Shown here in pieces: positions 12,373 through 25,303 of a stretch of DNA of 64,000 nt. Location of the stretch: assembly GCA_963969345.1 (NCBI GenBank), contig OZ017768.1:6968718-7032717 (forward strand), written 5' to 3'. A program made the position numbers and the translations under genes. Source of the DNA: Turbatrix aceti. Taxonomy: Eukaryota > Nematoda > Chromadorea > Rhabditida > Panagrolaimidae. The notes under the pieces were generated by a model. It saw only the letters and a program-made list of their open reading frames with translations, had not been told where the DNA came from and made no database searches. Numbering within the stretch: the first letter of the stretch is position 1; every line of letters starts with the position of its first letter.

Positions 12373-14147
12373 ATGGTAAGTTTTGGGTATTTCAACACGT
12401 TTTTATAATAAAAAAAATTGCGTTTTTTTCTTGCCTGATTTATTGTTTTTTCGGCGCACTCAAACCAAGTTTATGTACGTACATCGATCGCTCTGGTTGC
12501 TCTTTATACTTTTATTACGATGCATGCGCGAAAGGATTCGTTCAGGCGCTGAATCAATCTTCTGACGGCGATTAAAAAGCATGACCGTCATCGTCATCAT
12601 CATCATCACTGCAGTTTGTTTGCGTGTTGCATCACTCGGGTTAGTCTTTGACTCGGGTGTCGTAAAGTGGCTGCGTGGCTGCTATCACCTATCTGTTTGC
12701 TCTCTGCCAACCAAAGTAAAGCGATTGCGCTGGCGGGTGTTTCTGCAAGGTCGATTACGCAGCGCTAATGTACATAAATAAGTGTGGGAGCAATACACAC
12801 CCTCCAGCGCGCCTCTATCAGCACGCACATTGTTTTCTGTTTATGTACATGTATGTATGGGGCTTCATCGTATCACACGTATGTAGTATGTATTTTTAAA
12901 AACACATGTAATATTGCAAGTTGTATGTGTGTTGTTGACCATCTGGACTCGCATTGGATGTGCATCTTTGTTCAATTGCCACGATGGACGAAAAAAAGAA
13001 GGATGATCTCGTTGTTGTCGAGTGCAAAAAAATCTGGGCTGCAAACAAAGACTAGCTAGACGGGTATGCATAGGTTAAGAGCCCGGGAGCCCGTAAACGT
13101 GGACATTTTTTACACGATGTCCGATTGTCAAGTGCAAAACACCGACAGTAAACAAGCCCATTCCCCCATTTCCCAACATCAAAAAAAATCAATGGTGCAA
13201 CATGTTTACGATCAAAAAAACAAGACAATAATCGTTTTTTACCTTTAGGCCATTCCCGTTCCGTTCCGTTCGCGCCTGACTGAGAGCCTCCAGCCCGGTC
13301 AGACGCTTTTCGTCCAGGGCAACGTCCTCGAAGGCGCAAACTCGTTCGAGGTCAACCTCCTCAACGGAGCTCCTGAAATCACGGACAACGGTCGCGTCGT
13401 GCTCCACATCAAGATCCGCTTTGATCAGGGCAAGATCGTGCTCAACTCGCTGGATAACGGCTCTTGGGGCAAGGAAGAACGCGTCAGTAATCCCTTCGCC
13501 GTCGGTCAGGCATTTGACCTTCGTCTCCGCGCGCACACGGACAAATTCGAGCTTTTTGCCAACCAGAAGGAGATCCACGAGTTCAAGTTCCGGCAGCCGC
13601 TCGAGTCTATCAACTTCCTAAACGTTCGTTTTTTATTTTATTTTTTTTGATGTCAAAAATGTGGTCAGAGGTTTTATTTTTCCATTTTTAGATCGGCGGT
13701 GATATCACGCTGAGATCAGTTCACTGGGGCGGACGGTACTTCAACCTTCCCTTCGAGACCGGATTCCCGACAGGCTCTCTGCACGCTGGAAACCGTATCC
13801 TCCTCTACGGACGCCCGACCGGCAAGGCGTTCTCGCTGAACCTGATCGGCCGCGACGGCTCTGTCCTCTTCCACCTCAACCCGCGATTCAACGAAAAAGC
13901 CATCGTCCGCAACGCGCAGATCGCAGGTAGCTGGGGTGCGGAGGAGCGCGAGGGCTCCTTCCCGCTCCAGAAGGACATTGCGTTCGACCTCTTCATCGTC
14001 AACGAGCCCTACTCCATCCAGATCTTCATCAACGGCCAGCGCTACGCGACTTTCCAGCACCGTACCTCGTCCCCGGACACGGATTACGTCGGCATCCGCG
14101 TTGAGGGCGACATCGAGCTCACTGGGCTCGAATTCAACCAGCACTAA
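12373..14147 (+). CDS. Tandem-repeat galectin (two carbohydrate-recognition domains)
   Basis: Exon 1 is just the ATG (12373-12375). It is followed by an 873-bp intron and exons 13249-13623 and 13692-14147, giving 277 aa, the usual length of nematode LEC-1-type galectins. CRD1 (about 10-135) has the sugar-binding series H.K.RFD..KIVLN...WGKEER. CRD2 (about 148-275) has HLNPRFNE...VRN...WGAEER. All core His/Asn/Arg/Trp/Glu/Arg positions are present in both domains, so both should bind beta-galactosides. The short linker contains VHWGGRYFNLPF. There is no signal peptide, as usual for galectins. Codons are strongly GC-ending, unlike the AT-rich introns. Confidence 0.96.
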
Positions 14148-14417
14148 CCAAAAAAAAACAAGCTGACGACACTCGTACTCACACCGCATTCACCTTTAAT
14201 CGAATTTATTGAATAATGATAAACTTGCAAAATGTGACAGAAAAGAGGGGAGGGGAGGGGAGGTTAGTTGGATTGGCGTATATTTTAGTATACGCTGCAA
14301 AGAACAACAGTATCTATCTAAGTACTTATTGCTGGATGGGTGGGTGGGTGGTGTGAATGGTGCCACACGACATGCACGCGTGAGACCAATCCTACTCGTA
14401 GACAGACAATATTTGAG

Positions 14418-17400
14418 TCAGACCTGCGGGACGGCGGAATCCTTGGCAGCAACCGTCTTCCAGCGAGATTGCACAAAAAGCACGACGCTGAGGGCAAAGA
14501 CGAAGACGACGTTGATGCCGCCGATGATCGTCGTCGTCCATGGAAAGCCGATCCATTGCACACTCAGACCGCCGAGAGTGGGACCGATAAATGCTCTATA
14601 AATTATGGAAAAATGATAAATAACGCAAGAAACTTTTGAACAGGGTTGGCGGAACAGTTGTTTTTTTTGTTCGCGAACGAACGGTAAAATTTTGATTGAG
14701 AAATCGAACAAACAAGAAAAAAAAATTTTTTAATGATTTTTTTTATTTAAAAAAATTAAAAAAAAATTTTTTAATGATTTTTTTTTATTTAAAAAATTTA
14801 AAAAAAAATTTTGATTTAAAAAAATCTTTTTTTATTTAAAACAAATTTATAAAATTAAAAAAAAGTCGTCTTCAAAATAAAAAACAAGTTGTTTTTTTAA
14901 CAATAGGTCAAAATTGTGTTTCGCAGATAAATATTAGATTTTTTTTTTGTTGAAACGGATGAAAGTTTTTTTTTCATTTTTTTGGCAAAAAATTGATATT
15001 GACAACATTATCAAATTTTTCTAAATTTTTAATTTTTCGGTGTTCTGAAAATTTACAGTTGTTCGCGAACAAATTAAAAAAAAAATTTTTAACTTTAAAA
15101 AGTTCTGTTCACGAACGAACAAGTGTTTTGCCATCCCTGATCCCAAACTCACCCAAATGCAAAAGCAGATTGAAAAACGCCAGAGACGCATCCGTATGTG
15201 TGGTATGAATCATCGTACCCGTATTCCCTGCAAGACCGAGCCCATCAGAAGCCTCGAAACAAAAAGAAAACTCACTTGACCGCGTCTAGGCAATTCTGGA
15301 AGGTCGGTATGTACAGGGCACCGGCAGCTACGCCGAGAACGGCGAGACTGATCGAGATAAGGACGAGATTCTTCTCCATGTTGAGCAGAGGCGAAGGCCC
15401 GATGAAGAGCATGGAAAAGATCGTTGCCGAGCTGCCAAAGACCATGAGCGCGTTGCAGCAGTTCCACCGATCGATCATGAGCCCCCAGAAGGGTGCCGTG
15501 GCCGTGTAAATGCCACCACAGAAGAGGAAGAGCACGCCGACCATCGTCGTGGACAGGTTGAAGGATGCCAGGTGGTCTGATAGCGTTGGGTCGAAGAAGC
15601 TAAGCGATATCGCGCAGATAACGACCGCGAATACCATGATCCAGATTATCGGGATCTTGAGCATGCTCAGCATGCCTTTTTCGTTCGTTGTCTCATCGTC
15701 GTCGTCTGAAAATTTCAAAAAAATCATTTCAAAAAATAAAATAAAAAAAAAGCTAAAAAAAAGCTTTTAGGATAGAAAAAATCGTGTCGAGACCCACCAT
15801 CAAAGTCCTCGATCAGGAACAAACTCAAAACAGTCGCCAGAACGAGGAGTGCTCCCAGCACGATAAAAGGCAGCTGGAATCCACCGTATTCGTAGAGTAC
15901 ACCTCCTATCACCGGACCAGCGGTGTAACCGAGGCCGGCGAACGTCTCCATGATGCCCACAATCGTCGCGATTCGGCCTGGGAAACATTTGGCGCTGATC
16001 ACGAAAGAAGAAGTCACAAAAGCAGCATCCCCCAGTGCCTCCGCGCATCGAATCGACAATGACGCCCAGAAAAAGGTTCTTCCTGCCGGCAGAAGATTCA
16101 GGAATCCAAACGCGATCGCCGTGACACCTGTCAGGAAAATGCCAAACGAAAACATGCGTTTTGACCCTATCGCTGACATCTGAAAAAAATAATACTGTGT
16201 AAATATCAAAAATCCAAAAAAATGGGTAACACACGTATTTACCCAACACCGGGGCCGTAACGAACATGACGAGTTCAAAAGCGCCAAAGATGACGCCGAT
16301 CTCGAAGGCATTCAGCCCCTTCAGCTGGGCTTCGGCGGGGTAGAATGGCGCGATGCACGAAAAGGCAATCGTCGAGCAGAGATTGGCGATAGCGAGCATG
16401 CATACCGCCGCCCACTGCTTTCCCGACATGTCCGAGATTCGCGTGATCGAAGAATCATCGCTCGACGATTCTCCGCTGCTGCTCGAACTCGAGCCATCGT
16501 TGTCTGCAAGTCCAAATATTGTTAGGAAATTTTTAACGCTGCGAGCAAATAATTTTTTAAATTTAAAAATACTTATTTAAAAATATACAAAAATTTTATT
16601 TTTTTGGAAATTTGTGTTTTGCGTCGTAAATTTTTATCACAAAATAAAATACCGGAAAAAAAACAAAAAAAAAACAACATTTTTTCAAAAAAAAATGAAA
16701 TGAATATTTTTTGCGTAATATTCATTAAATTAATTTTTTACGTTTGATTAATTATTATGTATTTTTACACAGTACTAAATTTTGTTGTTTTGAACAAAAA
16801 ATAGTTCAAAATTTAGTCCAATTTTGCTAATATAACTGAAAAATTTTTTTCTTTTTTTTTCGAAGATCAAAAATTATCGTAATGAAAATCCTTCAAATAA
16901 GCCCTCGAGCAACCCCAAAAAAACAACCACAAACAAACCTTCGTCAACCGGCTGGTCGCCACCATCACCGGTGAGTCTCTGTGCTTCGCCATCAGCTTGG
17001 TGATCTTCGATGTCGCCGTCGTCGATGGTCTTTAGCGCACCGTAGCGCTGCTTGCCGTTGCTCGTCGGACTGGACTTGGCCTGGGCAATGCGTTCGACCC
17101 GAGGCGGACCTGCTGCTGCCGCCGCCGCCGCGCGTCTTCTCTCTGCCGACGCCGTCTGTGTGGCGACTGTCGGCATAAAAGGCGATGCGATGAGCGGTCT
17201 GAAACGGGATCAGTCAGCCGGCATTCGGAAAAAATGAGAATTTTTGGCCTCTGCGCAGTACAATAATTTAGATAAAACCCGGCAAAAGTTTAGACAAAAG
17301 TTTTTTCCCCTCTTGGCTACGGAACACGATGAAAATTCAATAAAGCGCGTTGTTGCTGCTTTTTTTCGAGGCACTTTACTTGTCAATGCGCGCTCCGCAG

Positions 17401-20400
17401 CCGACTCAGCCCGGTGGGTGCCGAGCGACGGCAGAGGAGGAGAAGACTTTGCCACCTCTTGTTAGCCCAAATCTTTCGTGACAGCCCAAAGGGGCTGCTG
17501 CCGTGGCCGTGGCCGTGGCCCATTGTTGAGCGAGAGCAAATTTGAATTCAACGTTGTTGTTACAATGCACGCGCTCGCCGACACCGCCGACAATGACGAC
17601 GCCGACGGCAGGCGTATTCTGCACCCGCCTGAAGCATCGACCATCGGCGGAAGTGTCACCTTCCTATTTTACACTAAACTCTCACACGTGAGCCCCGGAT
17701 CGCTAAAAAAAGTGCCCGTAAGTATAAATTTAAAAATCTTACATTTTTTTGTTTTTCAAAAAAAATTTTTTTTGTAACAAATTCATACTTTTTGTAAAAT
17801 ATGAATTTCTTATAAAAATGTAAGTAAGAGCGTTAGAAATACTTACAGACACTTTTTTTCACTGATCCAAAAATCCTACGTAATTTTTATCGTTCACATA
17901 AGTTTTTTTTACCCTCCAGAAAAAAAATCAGTGTACCGTACCGATTTGACACCGGTTTACTGTCGTCATCTTTCGCAGCATCGTCCTGGTTGTCCGTCGC
18001 GCTACACGACATTGCTTCATAAGGAAGGACACCGAGTTTGTTGGAGACAAAAAGTTCACCGTAAATTGCAATCAGCTAACCGTTTCTTGAAATGATAAAA
18101 TTTTTTTAGCACGTTTAAAAAAAAATTATACACAGAAATTTCGAACTTTCGTTGTTGTTTTTTATCGAATTCAAAAAAAACACAACAAAAATTTTGAAAA
18201 AACGCGGATGAGCTATTATAATTCCAAAACTCGTGTCAGACGTAAAAGGTAGACAGACACGCGCGTTTGACTCGTGCCTCGAGGGAGGAAAAGCCCGAGA
18301 CCGTTGCATGCGCGTGTACACACATACACACTGGTTATTTGTACATAACTGGCATGCTTATTCATAACTGAAGCATAAAATTGTATCTAAAAACACTAAA
18401 ATAAGAGCAGCAAAGACATTTCGCCGCCCCAAAGCGCCGACGTAAATCGCATTAACTCGCGTGTGCCATTGATTTCGAGGCCATGCAGGGCACACGTGGC
18501 AGTTTTGGCCGAGGTCAGGAAGAGCAGAGCCTCGGCGTAATACCTTCCGACCGGGTTTCGGGTAACTAGTAGGCAAACAGAGCCCAGCGCATGCCGATAG
18601 AAGCAAGCAGGCAGCGGCGGCTCAGTTATTAGGAAACGACGGGACACACGGAAATGATGAAAAATTTGTGTCGTGAAAAAAAATAAGTACCTAACTACGA
18701 AGGCTTTAGAGGGGGGGAACAAGCAAGGCTTTTACTCTCTTACGATCAATAAACAAGCTTCGAGCGCAAACAATGCAGAACAAACGATTCGATTTTGTTT
18801 TGTTCTGTGATGGCTACGAAAAGCACGCCGGGCTGGTCTGCGAAAGCTTTTTGGGTTTGTGATCGCCTTTTTCGAAAACGTGTGCACGCGTGAATCAGGG
18901 ATGCAGCATCACAAAATAGTCACAGACAATCTGGAATTTTCTGAGCACACCCTCATGAAATTTAAAAAAAAATGGTCATCGCGTGTGCGGGAGGAAAGTC
19001 GACGTCAAAGACAGAAATAAATAAATATTGAGGTCCTTCAACTAAAAACGTTCAAAAAAGGAACAAAAGTTTAAATGACAGTTTCAGTGACTTTTTTTAA
19101 ATTGTATAAAAACGTTCCAAAAAATATTTATCCTGGAGCCAACATAAGACCATCGAGCGAAGAGCACTGGCGGCCCGGCCCGCTTCGCTTCCCAGAAGAG
19201 TGAAATTGACTCGAAATCCGATTAGAACTCGCAGCGAAAGACGGAAGAAGACTCATCTGGCCGCCGGGGCCATCCAGCGAGTGACATCTCCCTTCCGGAA
19301 GCGTGCGATATCCTGCCAAGGTGTTGGTTGGTCCTCCAGGCGTCACTGTGTGGCACGCGACGATGAATGGTTTATTCAGGCGAGAGCGGCAGGGGGGGGG
19401 GACAACTCACGCACGCACGAGAGATCGCACAAAACATGTGGATGACCGCGGGCAGGCAGCACACGTTCTTTAAAAAAATATGTATGAACTAGAACGCATT
19501 CTTGTTCTTGTTTTCTTTTCCACTCCAGCTTTTTGCGGGCAGCACAACATGCTTGTTTGTAAACAGTTTTTTTTACAAAAAACATGAAACAGCTGGCTAC
19601 ATAGCGAAAATTCAGTCAAAAAATGTTGACGAATAAAAAAATTGCTGATCATAAATTATCGCGTGAAACAAAAATGATCAATCAATAAATATTTAGTATG
19701 AGCGTGCCGGACCCAAACGACTGTTCACCTGGGCAGAAACCTCAGCCTAGACAGAAAAAGATGAGGCCACGCATGGCTCAGGCTCCCTCATTGATCCGGT
19801 GTAAGTGCTCCCTCAACCTCTCCTCGAGGGCGTTCGTTGCGACACGCCGAAGGAGAAGTTGCACGTTGCTCCTCGGCTCGATCGATGGATGAGGCGATCG
19901 TTCGTCATCAACTGCCGACGACGTAAACAATGGCTGGGTTGGGCTGGTTCAGTCGACGCCAGCTGTGGGCTGCGGCGGCGGCCACTCGGGTCGGCGCAGC
20001 GCTCTGATCTCACAATTGCGTGCACTCACTGCTAGGCCACGGAGAGGCACGCAGGCTGCAGAGCCCCCGGGTAATCCGCTTTTACTTTTCCCTCCCTGGC
20101 TTTGTAAACCGGATTGCGCAACGTTGCGTCCCAGAGGCGCGGCAACAGCAGTGAAGTCAAAAAAGGACTTTTTTAGAAATGAACGCTGGGCGTTTTCGTG
20201 AAAAAACAAAGAAAGGTGGATCGTAAAACAGGGAAAAAGAAGAGAAGCAAGCACGGCATGCACCGTGCAACAAGCTTGTGTCGTCCTTGTTGTTTTTTTT
20301 TCTGCCTAGCAACGCCGAAAGACACGCGGACGGCACTGTGGTCGACGACGGACAGCGCGGCGACATAACAGACCACCACCCGCGCAAGTGAGTGCCAAAA

Positions 20401-21249
20401 GAGCACCAGAAGTGAGAGTGAGACTGTCCGTGTCCATCGATTGGATTGGACACGACCCCTTGCAGCTTGACAAGGAAGCGGGTGGTCGGTCGCGCGAGAA
20501 AGGCAAGCATCTGTACATATCTCATCAATTCCGCGACTGACGCTCAAACGAGACGAGACAGACGCGCCTCTCATGTCACTACACATCCGACCAACGATTT
20601 CGTCGTCGTTTCGCCCAGTCTCGAGTAGAGTCGAGCAATCAATGATGATGTGCACGACGCCTAATCCACGCCAATTTCTGTGCGTTGAAGGAAAAGAAAA
20701 ATGGGAAAATACTTCCCTAATTGCTATTTTTTTTTCAATCAATCAATTAACTACCAAATTGCCCACAGCGCACTTTTAAAGCTCTCGAAAACCCACCTTC
20801 TGAGAGGTCGCATATCGGGATCACTGTTGTAGCGTCGCATACGTCTTCCCTGGTGCCGACGAGGACGGCGAAGAGGCATGTGGCCAGCGGTGCCGACGAC
20901 GGAATGCGTGGCGCCATCGAAGCTGACGCCCGGGTCGGTGACTACCGACTGCGCGGAACTGAAATAAAACGAACGTTATGAATGAGTCAGACGATGGAGA
21001 ACATTTGCCCACAGGTATTCATGCATGACATGTGCAGGCGAAGGAAGACGAGGAAGAACAAGGAAAGAAGTGCGCGGGACAAAAACTGCGCGTGCTGCGG
21101 GAAAACAACCGTCACGTCACCTACGGAGAGGACAGGTGCGTGAAAAATTCGTGGTTGGACGCGCGCGCAGACAAGGATAGGACTCACCTGGGCAGGAGGA
21201 GGGGAGTTCGCTCGTTCGAGACCAACGTTGTGGTACCGAGACTCGTCAT
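14418..21249 (-). CDS. SLC18B1-like major facilitator superfamily transporter
   Basis: Eight exons join in frame: 21249-21188, 20958-20797, 17198-16939, 16503-16235, 16179-15798, 15705-15276, 15227-15153 and 14595-14418 (605 aa). The body shows 12-TM MFS features, including IAPFYPAEAQ, GIMETFAGLGYTAGPVIGG after TM4 and AFIGPTLGGL near the C-terminus. These fit the SLC18B1 branch of vesicular polyamine/amine transporters; substrate is inferred from family only. The first two exons are my extension: they keep one frame through two phase-2 junctions. They add an N-terminal tail with ERTPLL (residues 13-18), which fits the [DE]xxxL[LI] acidic-dileucine sorting signal, and an Arg-rich stretch. A shorter model would start at the ATG at 17176. 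The body is confident; the 5' extension is moderately supported. Confidence 0.85.
14641..15139. mobile_element. hAT-like MITE in an intron of the SLC18B1-like gene
   Basis: The last intron holds a 499-bp AT-rich block. It begins CAGGGTTGGCGGAACAGTTG and ends with the inverse of CAGGGATGGCAAAACACTTG. Such CAGGG.TGGCAAA termini are typical of hAT-family miniature elements. Internal poly-A/T repeats and GTTCGCGAAC palindromes lie near both ends. I could not find a matching 8-bp target duplication, so the ends or the class may be slightly wrong. Confidence 0.4.
17199..20796 (-). other. 3.6-kb intron of the SLC18B1-like gene (or 5' intergenic DNA)
   Basis: No convincing coding exon is visible between the two proposed upstream exons and the transporter body. 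Donor (AG|GTGGGT at 20797/20796) and acceptor (TTTCAG, AG at 17200-17199) match in phase. If the upstream exons are wrong, this is simply promoter DNA. Confidence 0.45.
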
Positions 21250-23109
21250 GGCGCGGCGCGGAGTCAGATGCAGCGGCGACGCTGATGATTGATCGCGGAT
21301 CGTTGTTTTTTCTTTTTTGGTAAACTGAAATTGATTGAATAATAAAAATACGATTGCCCGTTATCATAAAAAATCGAAAAAAATCGAAAAAAATCGGCTT
21401 TAAAATCTCCGATGACATTGGACCCCTTCGTTCCCGAAAAAGCAGTCATCGGTTTCTCAACAAGCCAAAGTTGTTGTTATCACCGCTCGCGAGGCAAGGG
21501 CGTGATTCCTTTGGAAAATCGATACATGTTATAATCAATTTTTACCGAAAAATATAATAACACGCATAATGCACTATTAAGCGTGTACACACGAAAGGAT
21601 TTTTTTAAAGAACATGTTACTGATACTACCGTAATACTACCGTAAAACACTAGTGCAGCGAAGATTTTTTTTCTTTTTATTTTGGGGGTGAAAAAAACAT
21701 TTATTTATTTTTGGGTACCCGTTCGAAAACCCAACCGAAAAACTAAAAATCATAATAACCCGAAAGTAAAACCCAAAAGATTGGGTACCCAGTTTGTTTT
21801 TTGGTGTCTAAAACGCACTTTTTTTTTAGTTAAAAACCCAAAATTTCGAACACCCGACCCGAAACTCGAATTTTGAAGTACCCGCCCAAAAACGACGGCG
21901 GAACATTGATTAGAAATAAAAATCAAAAATTCCGTTGCTCAATTTTTTTGTCAAAAAGTTTCCACGAACAAATAACTTCAAAAAACACCACATATCGGTT
22001 TATAACTTGTAGTTTGTATCGTGCAAGCAAGCAAGCACCGATAAAAAGTCGATGACAATCATAAAATTGGTCCAAAAACACCTTGTTTACAGAAGAAGAA
22101 CGCGCACCGCACCCAAAATAAAATTTGGATGCTGAGCAATTTGCAGCCCCATAAATGAGGTGCTTTGTCCTCGTATACAACCACGAAAATTTTTTTTGGT
22201 GTCGTTGTTATCAACTTACCGAATGCGGACAGGTTTGGTGTAGCGATGACAGTAGCGGTGCACACACAGCTTGGTCATCAACCTCGAGTCAGCGGCGGTT
22301 GTTGCGAGCAAAGTCAAACTTACGGGGGGCTGTCGTGTCGGTTTGCGGATGTCCCTGAAGGTTCAAGCACGTCAGTAAAAAAAACAAAACAAACGAATGC
22401 AGTCGCGTGGACGACCACGAGCTCTCGCTGAATCAATACACCAGCGTCGCGCTGTGGTCTTGATCATCTATGTATATACACCGGCTCCCAGTCCTGCCGG
22501 GAGCCCATTTCTCTGATTTTCACATGCTCACCAGTTCGGCGACAAACACCTCACGCAGACCCTGTCGGGCGCCTCTCCGCCCACATCCTTATCACCCTTC
22601 ACCCCGATAAGGCCACACCATGAGCAGTGGATGGCACAGACTGTTATCGCCAATTCGCCCAGACGAAAAGGGCTTCATCGAACGGGCGGGTAGCGTCTGG
22701 CCTCTCAAATTGTGCTTTTCCCGTGCTGCAGTTGCACAACATGACGATCAATTTCACCGTAAACACGCTGGAACCGCAGATGCATCTGCGTCAATACCTT
22801 TCAACGTCATCGGTAGTACCGTTGGCGTTGAAAAGTATTCGGTACCAAGCAAACCAAAATTGTCAAAGATCCTCAACTCGACAAAATGAGAAGGACTGCG
22901 TGAGGAATTGGACATCAACTGGATGCGAGTTCTTATGTATGTATACCTCCATCTTGCATCGTTTATTTGTAATAAATCACGAGATGGTACAAAACGCACA
23001 ACTACGAGAAAAGGACTATCAAATTGGCTTCCCTTTTGATCGTTGGCCGATGGCACTTCAAATTCATCGTTGTTAAAAAACGTGCGGGATAATATATAGA
23101 AATTTTATT
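21250..23109. other. Intergenic, with degenerate repeats and GATA motifs
   Basis: No supported gene. A degenerate tract of ACCC/GAAA-type repeats occurs around 21,700-21,880. An inverted pair of GATA motifs (CTTATCA at 22,588 and GATAAGG at 22,606) is the only regulatory-looking pattern I noticed. Confidence 0.35.
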
Positions 23110-23931
23110 TGCCTCTGCTTGTGCAAAGGCTTTCCAAAATTTAGTGGTATCCAACCACAAGCTTTCGCAAGGGCGGAATTCAATGTTTACCTCAAACTTG
23201 GGTAATTAAACCGAAGATGAAAACGCGGAGTCTGTTCTAATGCACCTGTTTAATCAAATAACTTGGGTGTCCCAGTGACATCGCTCATATTGCATTTGTC
23301 AAAGAGATGCAGAGAAAGAGAGCCTATGCATGCACGGCGTGGAAAGGAGGGGAGAGTATTGGGAAGTTAATCCGAAGCAGATAAAACGTGTTTGAAGTAA
23401 AATAAAACATACCAAAAAAATACGCCGAATATAGAAGCTTAAAATTAAATAAAAAATTAAATTTAAGATGCTGAATAAAATTTTGCATATGAGTTCTTTA
23501 GCTAAATCGGTAGTTGTAGTGCACAATCTAGGGAAATTATTTTTCATTTCAGTAAAGCATAAATTTTCCTCACACTTTTTGATGCGTATTGATAAAATAC
23601 AAATCCTAGAATCTTTAAAAAAAATTTAAAAAAAAATTGCATTGACTGAGCACATTTTATCTGCTTCGGATCAACTTCCCAAAAGTCTCCCCTCCCATCC
23701 ACACCGTGCATGCACAGGCTCTCTTTCTCTGCGTCTCCTTGACAAATACAATATGAGCGATGTCGCTTGGACACCCAGGTTATTTGAGCATACAGGTGCA
23801 TAAGAACTGACTCCGCGTTTTCGTCTTCGGTTTAATTACCCAAGTTTGAGGTAAACATTGAATTCCGCCCTCGCGAAAGCTTGTGGTTGGATACCACTAA
23901 ATTTTGGAACGCCTATGCACAAGCAAAGGCA
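23110..23931. mobile_element. Family A inverted-repeat element, copy 1 (complete)
   Basis: Starts TGCCTCTGCTTGTGCAAAGG and ends with the inverse (TATGCACAAGCAAAGGCA). The terminal inverted repeats are about 280 bp and the unique centre is AT-rich. The same termini recur across 23-51.6 kb. No transposase is encoded, so it behaves as a non-autonomous (MITE or foldback) family. Copies mostly lie in a TTTAT...ATAAA context, so a TA-type target is possible. Confidence 0.8.
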
Positions 23932-24304
23932 TAAATATATAAATGACAAATATTTTCTATATGGTGTTACATGCACCATCATTATAAATATTTGTAGGTT
24001 TTTTCGCCAGAATAACACACACTGAATTGTACATTGTTAAAAAATTGAATGGATTCACGCCATCTGAAATAAAAAAGCATTTTTTGTTGAATTTACCGAA
24101 TTAAAAATAAACTTTGATTCAAATTCAGGCAAGCTTCTTCTATTTGGTATCCAAAAATCAATAAAAATTATAGCGATGATTGACAGAACCATGCTATCCT
24201 CCTGCTTGTCTTCTTCCAGTGCTTGCAAATGTTAACCCTTGTTCGCTGACACGTTTGCCGAAAGAGCCAGGATACCTCCAACAAATAAAACTTGCTACTT
24301 TTTA
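23932..24304. repeat. Spacer between family A copies 1 and 2, repeated at 50.75-50.99 kb
   Basis: The spacer contains a CGCCAGAATAA.ACACACTGAA motif, a GCCATCTGAAATAAAAAA motif and a GAAAGAGCCAGGAT motif. The same motifs occur in the same order next to family A sequence at 50,754-50,994, and the start of the spacer recurs inverted at about 41,740-41,813. So copy-spacer-copy is a larger duplicated unit. Confidence 0.6.
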
Positions 24305-24965
24305 TGCCTCTGCTTGTGCAAAGGCGTTCCAAAATTTAGTGGTATCCAACCACAAGCTTTCGCAAGGGCGGAATTCAATGTTTACCTCAAACTTGGGTAA
24401 TTAAACCAAAGATGAAAACGCGGTGTCTGTTCTTATGCACCTGGTTGTGCCAATGACACGGGTGTCCCAGCGACATCGCTCATATTGCATTTGTCAAAGA
24501 GATGCAGAGAAAAAGAGCCTGTGCACGCACGGTGTGGAAGGGAGGGGAGACTTTTGGGATGTTAATCCAAAGCAGATAAAATGTCTTTGAAGTCACCTTG
24601 AAGCCTAATTTTTGATGTGTATTGATAGAATACAAATCCAAGCTTCTCAAAAAAAATAAAAAATACAATAAAATTTTCATCGATCACATTTTACCTGCTT
24701 CGGATTCACTTCCCAAAACTCTCCCCTTCCTTCCACACCGTGCATGCATAGGCTCTCTTTCTCTGCGTCTCTTTGACAAATGCAATATGAGCGGTGTCGC
24801 TTGGACACCCAAGCCATTGGCACAACCAGGTGCATAAGAGCAGACTCCGCGTTTTCATCTTCGGTTTAATTACCCAAGTTTGAGGTAAACATTGAATTCC
24901 GCCCTTGCGAAAGCTTGTGGTTGGATACCACTAAATTTTGGAACGCCTTTGCACAAGCAGAGGCA
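24305..24965. mobile_element. Family A inverted-repeat element, copy 2 (complete)
   Basis: About 660 bp, with matching termini TGCCTCTGCTTGTGCAAAGG and its inverse ending GCAGAGGCA. It has the same terminal repeats as copy 1 but a shorter centre. Confidence 0.8.
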
Positions 24966-25303
24966 TAAATAAATAAAATTTGCCATTGTGTTTTTTGTGT
25001 TTCCTGTTCGGCGCACGACATGGAACAAAGTTGTAACAACCGTCGATCATTGCAAGCAAAAGCGATGATCAGGCCGTGATGTGTAGTGACGTTTGCTACT
25101 TCGAATCACGTTTGTCACTTGAACGACAAAATCCATCTTTTTTTACTTCAAAAAATGCTTTTTATTGTCGTGTCATCAATTACATAACTATGAAATGTTC
25201 AGTTTTGTTTTTTATTTTCTTTACTGAAATTACATAAAAATTATCCGTTTTCAACCAATTTTCATACAAAAAATATCCACCAATCCTGTGCAAAATTTAT
25301 GTG
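24966..25303. other. Intergenic, nothing recognised
   Basis: AT-rich DNA between a family A copy and the 3' end of a 7-TM gene; no feature seen. Confidence 0.4.

Noticed and set aside
18358..18722. Minus-strand ORF of about 108 codons in the long SLC18B1-like intron
   Set aside because: No splice signals in phase with the transporter and no recognisable motif.
22620..23076. Two overlapping plus-strand ORFs of 89 and 149 codons
   Set aside because: Composition and codon use look random, no domain is seen, and one runs into repeat DNA.
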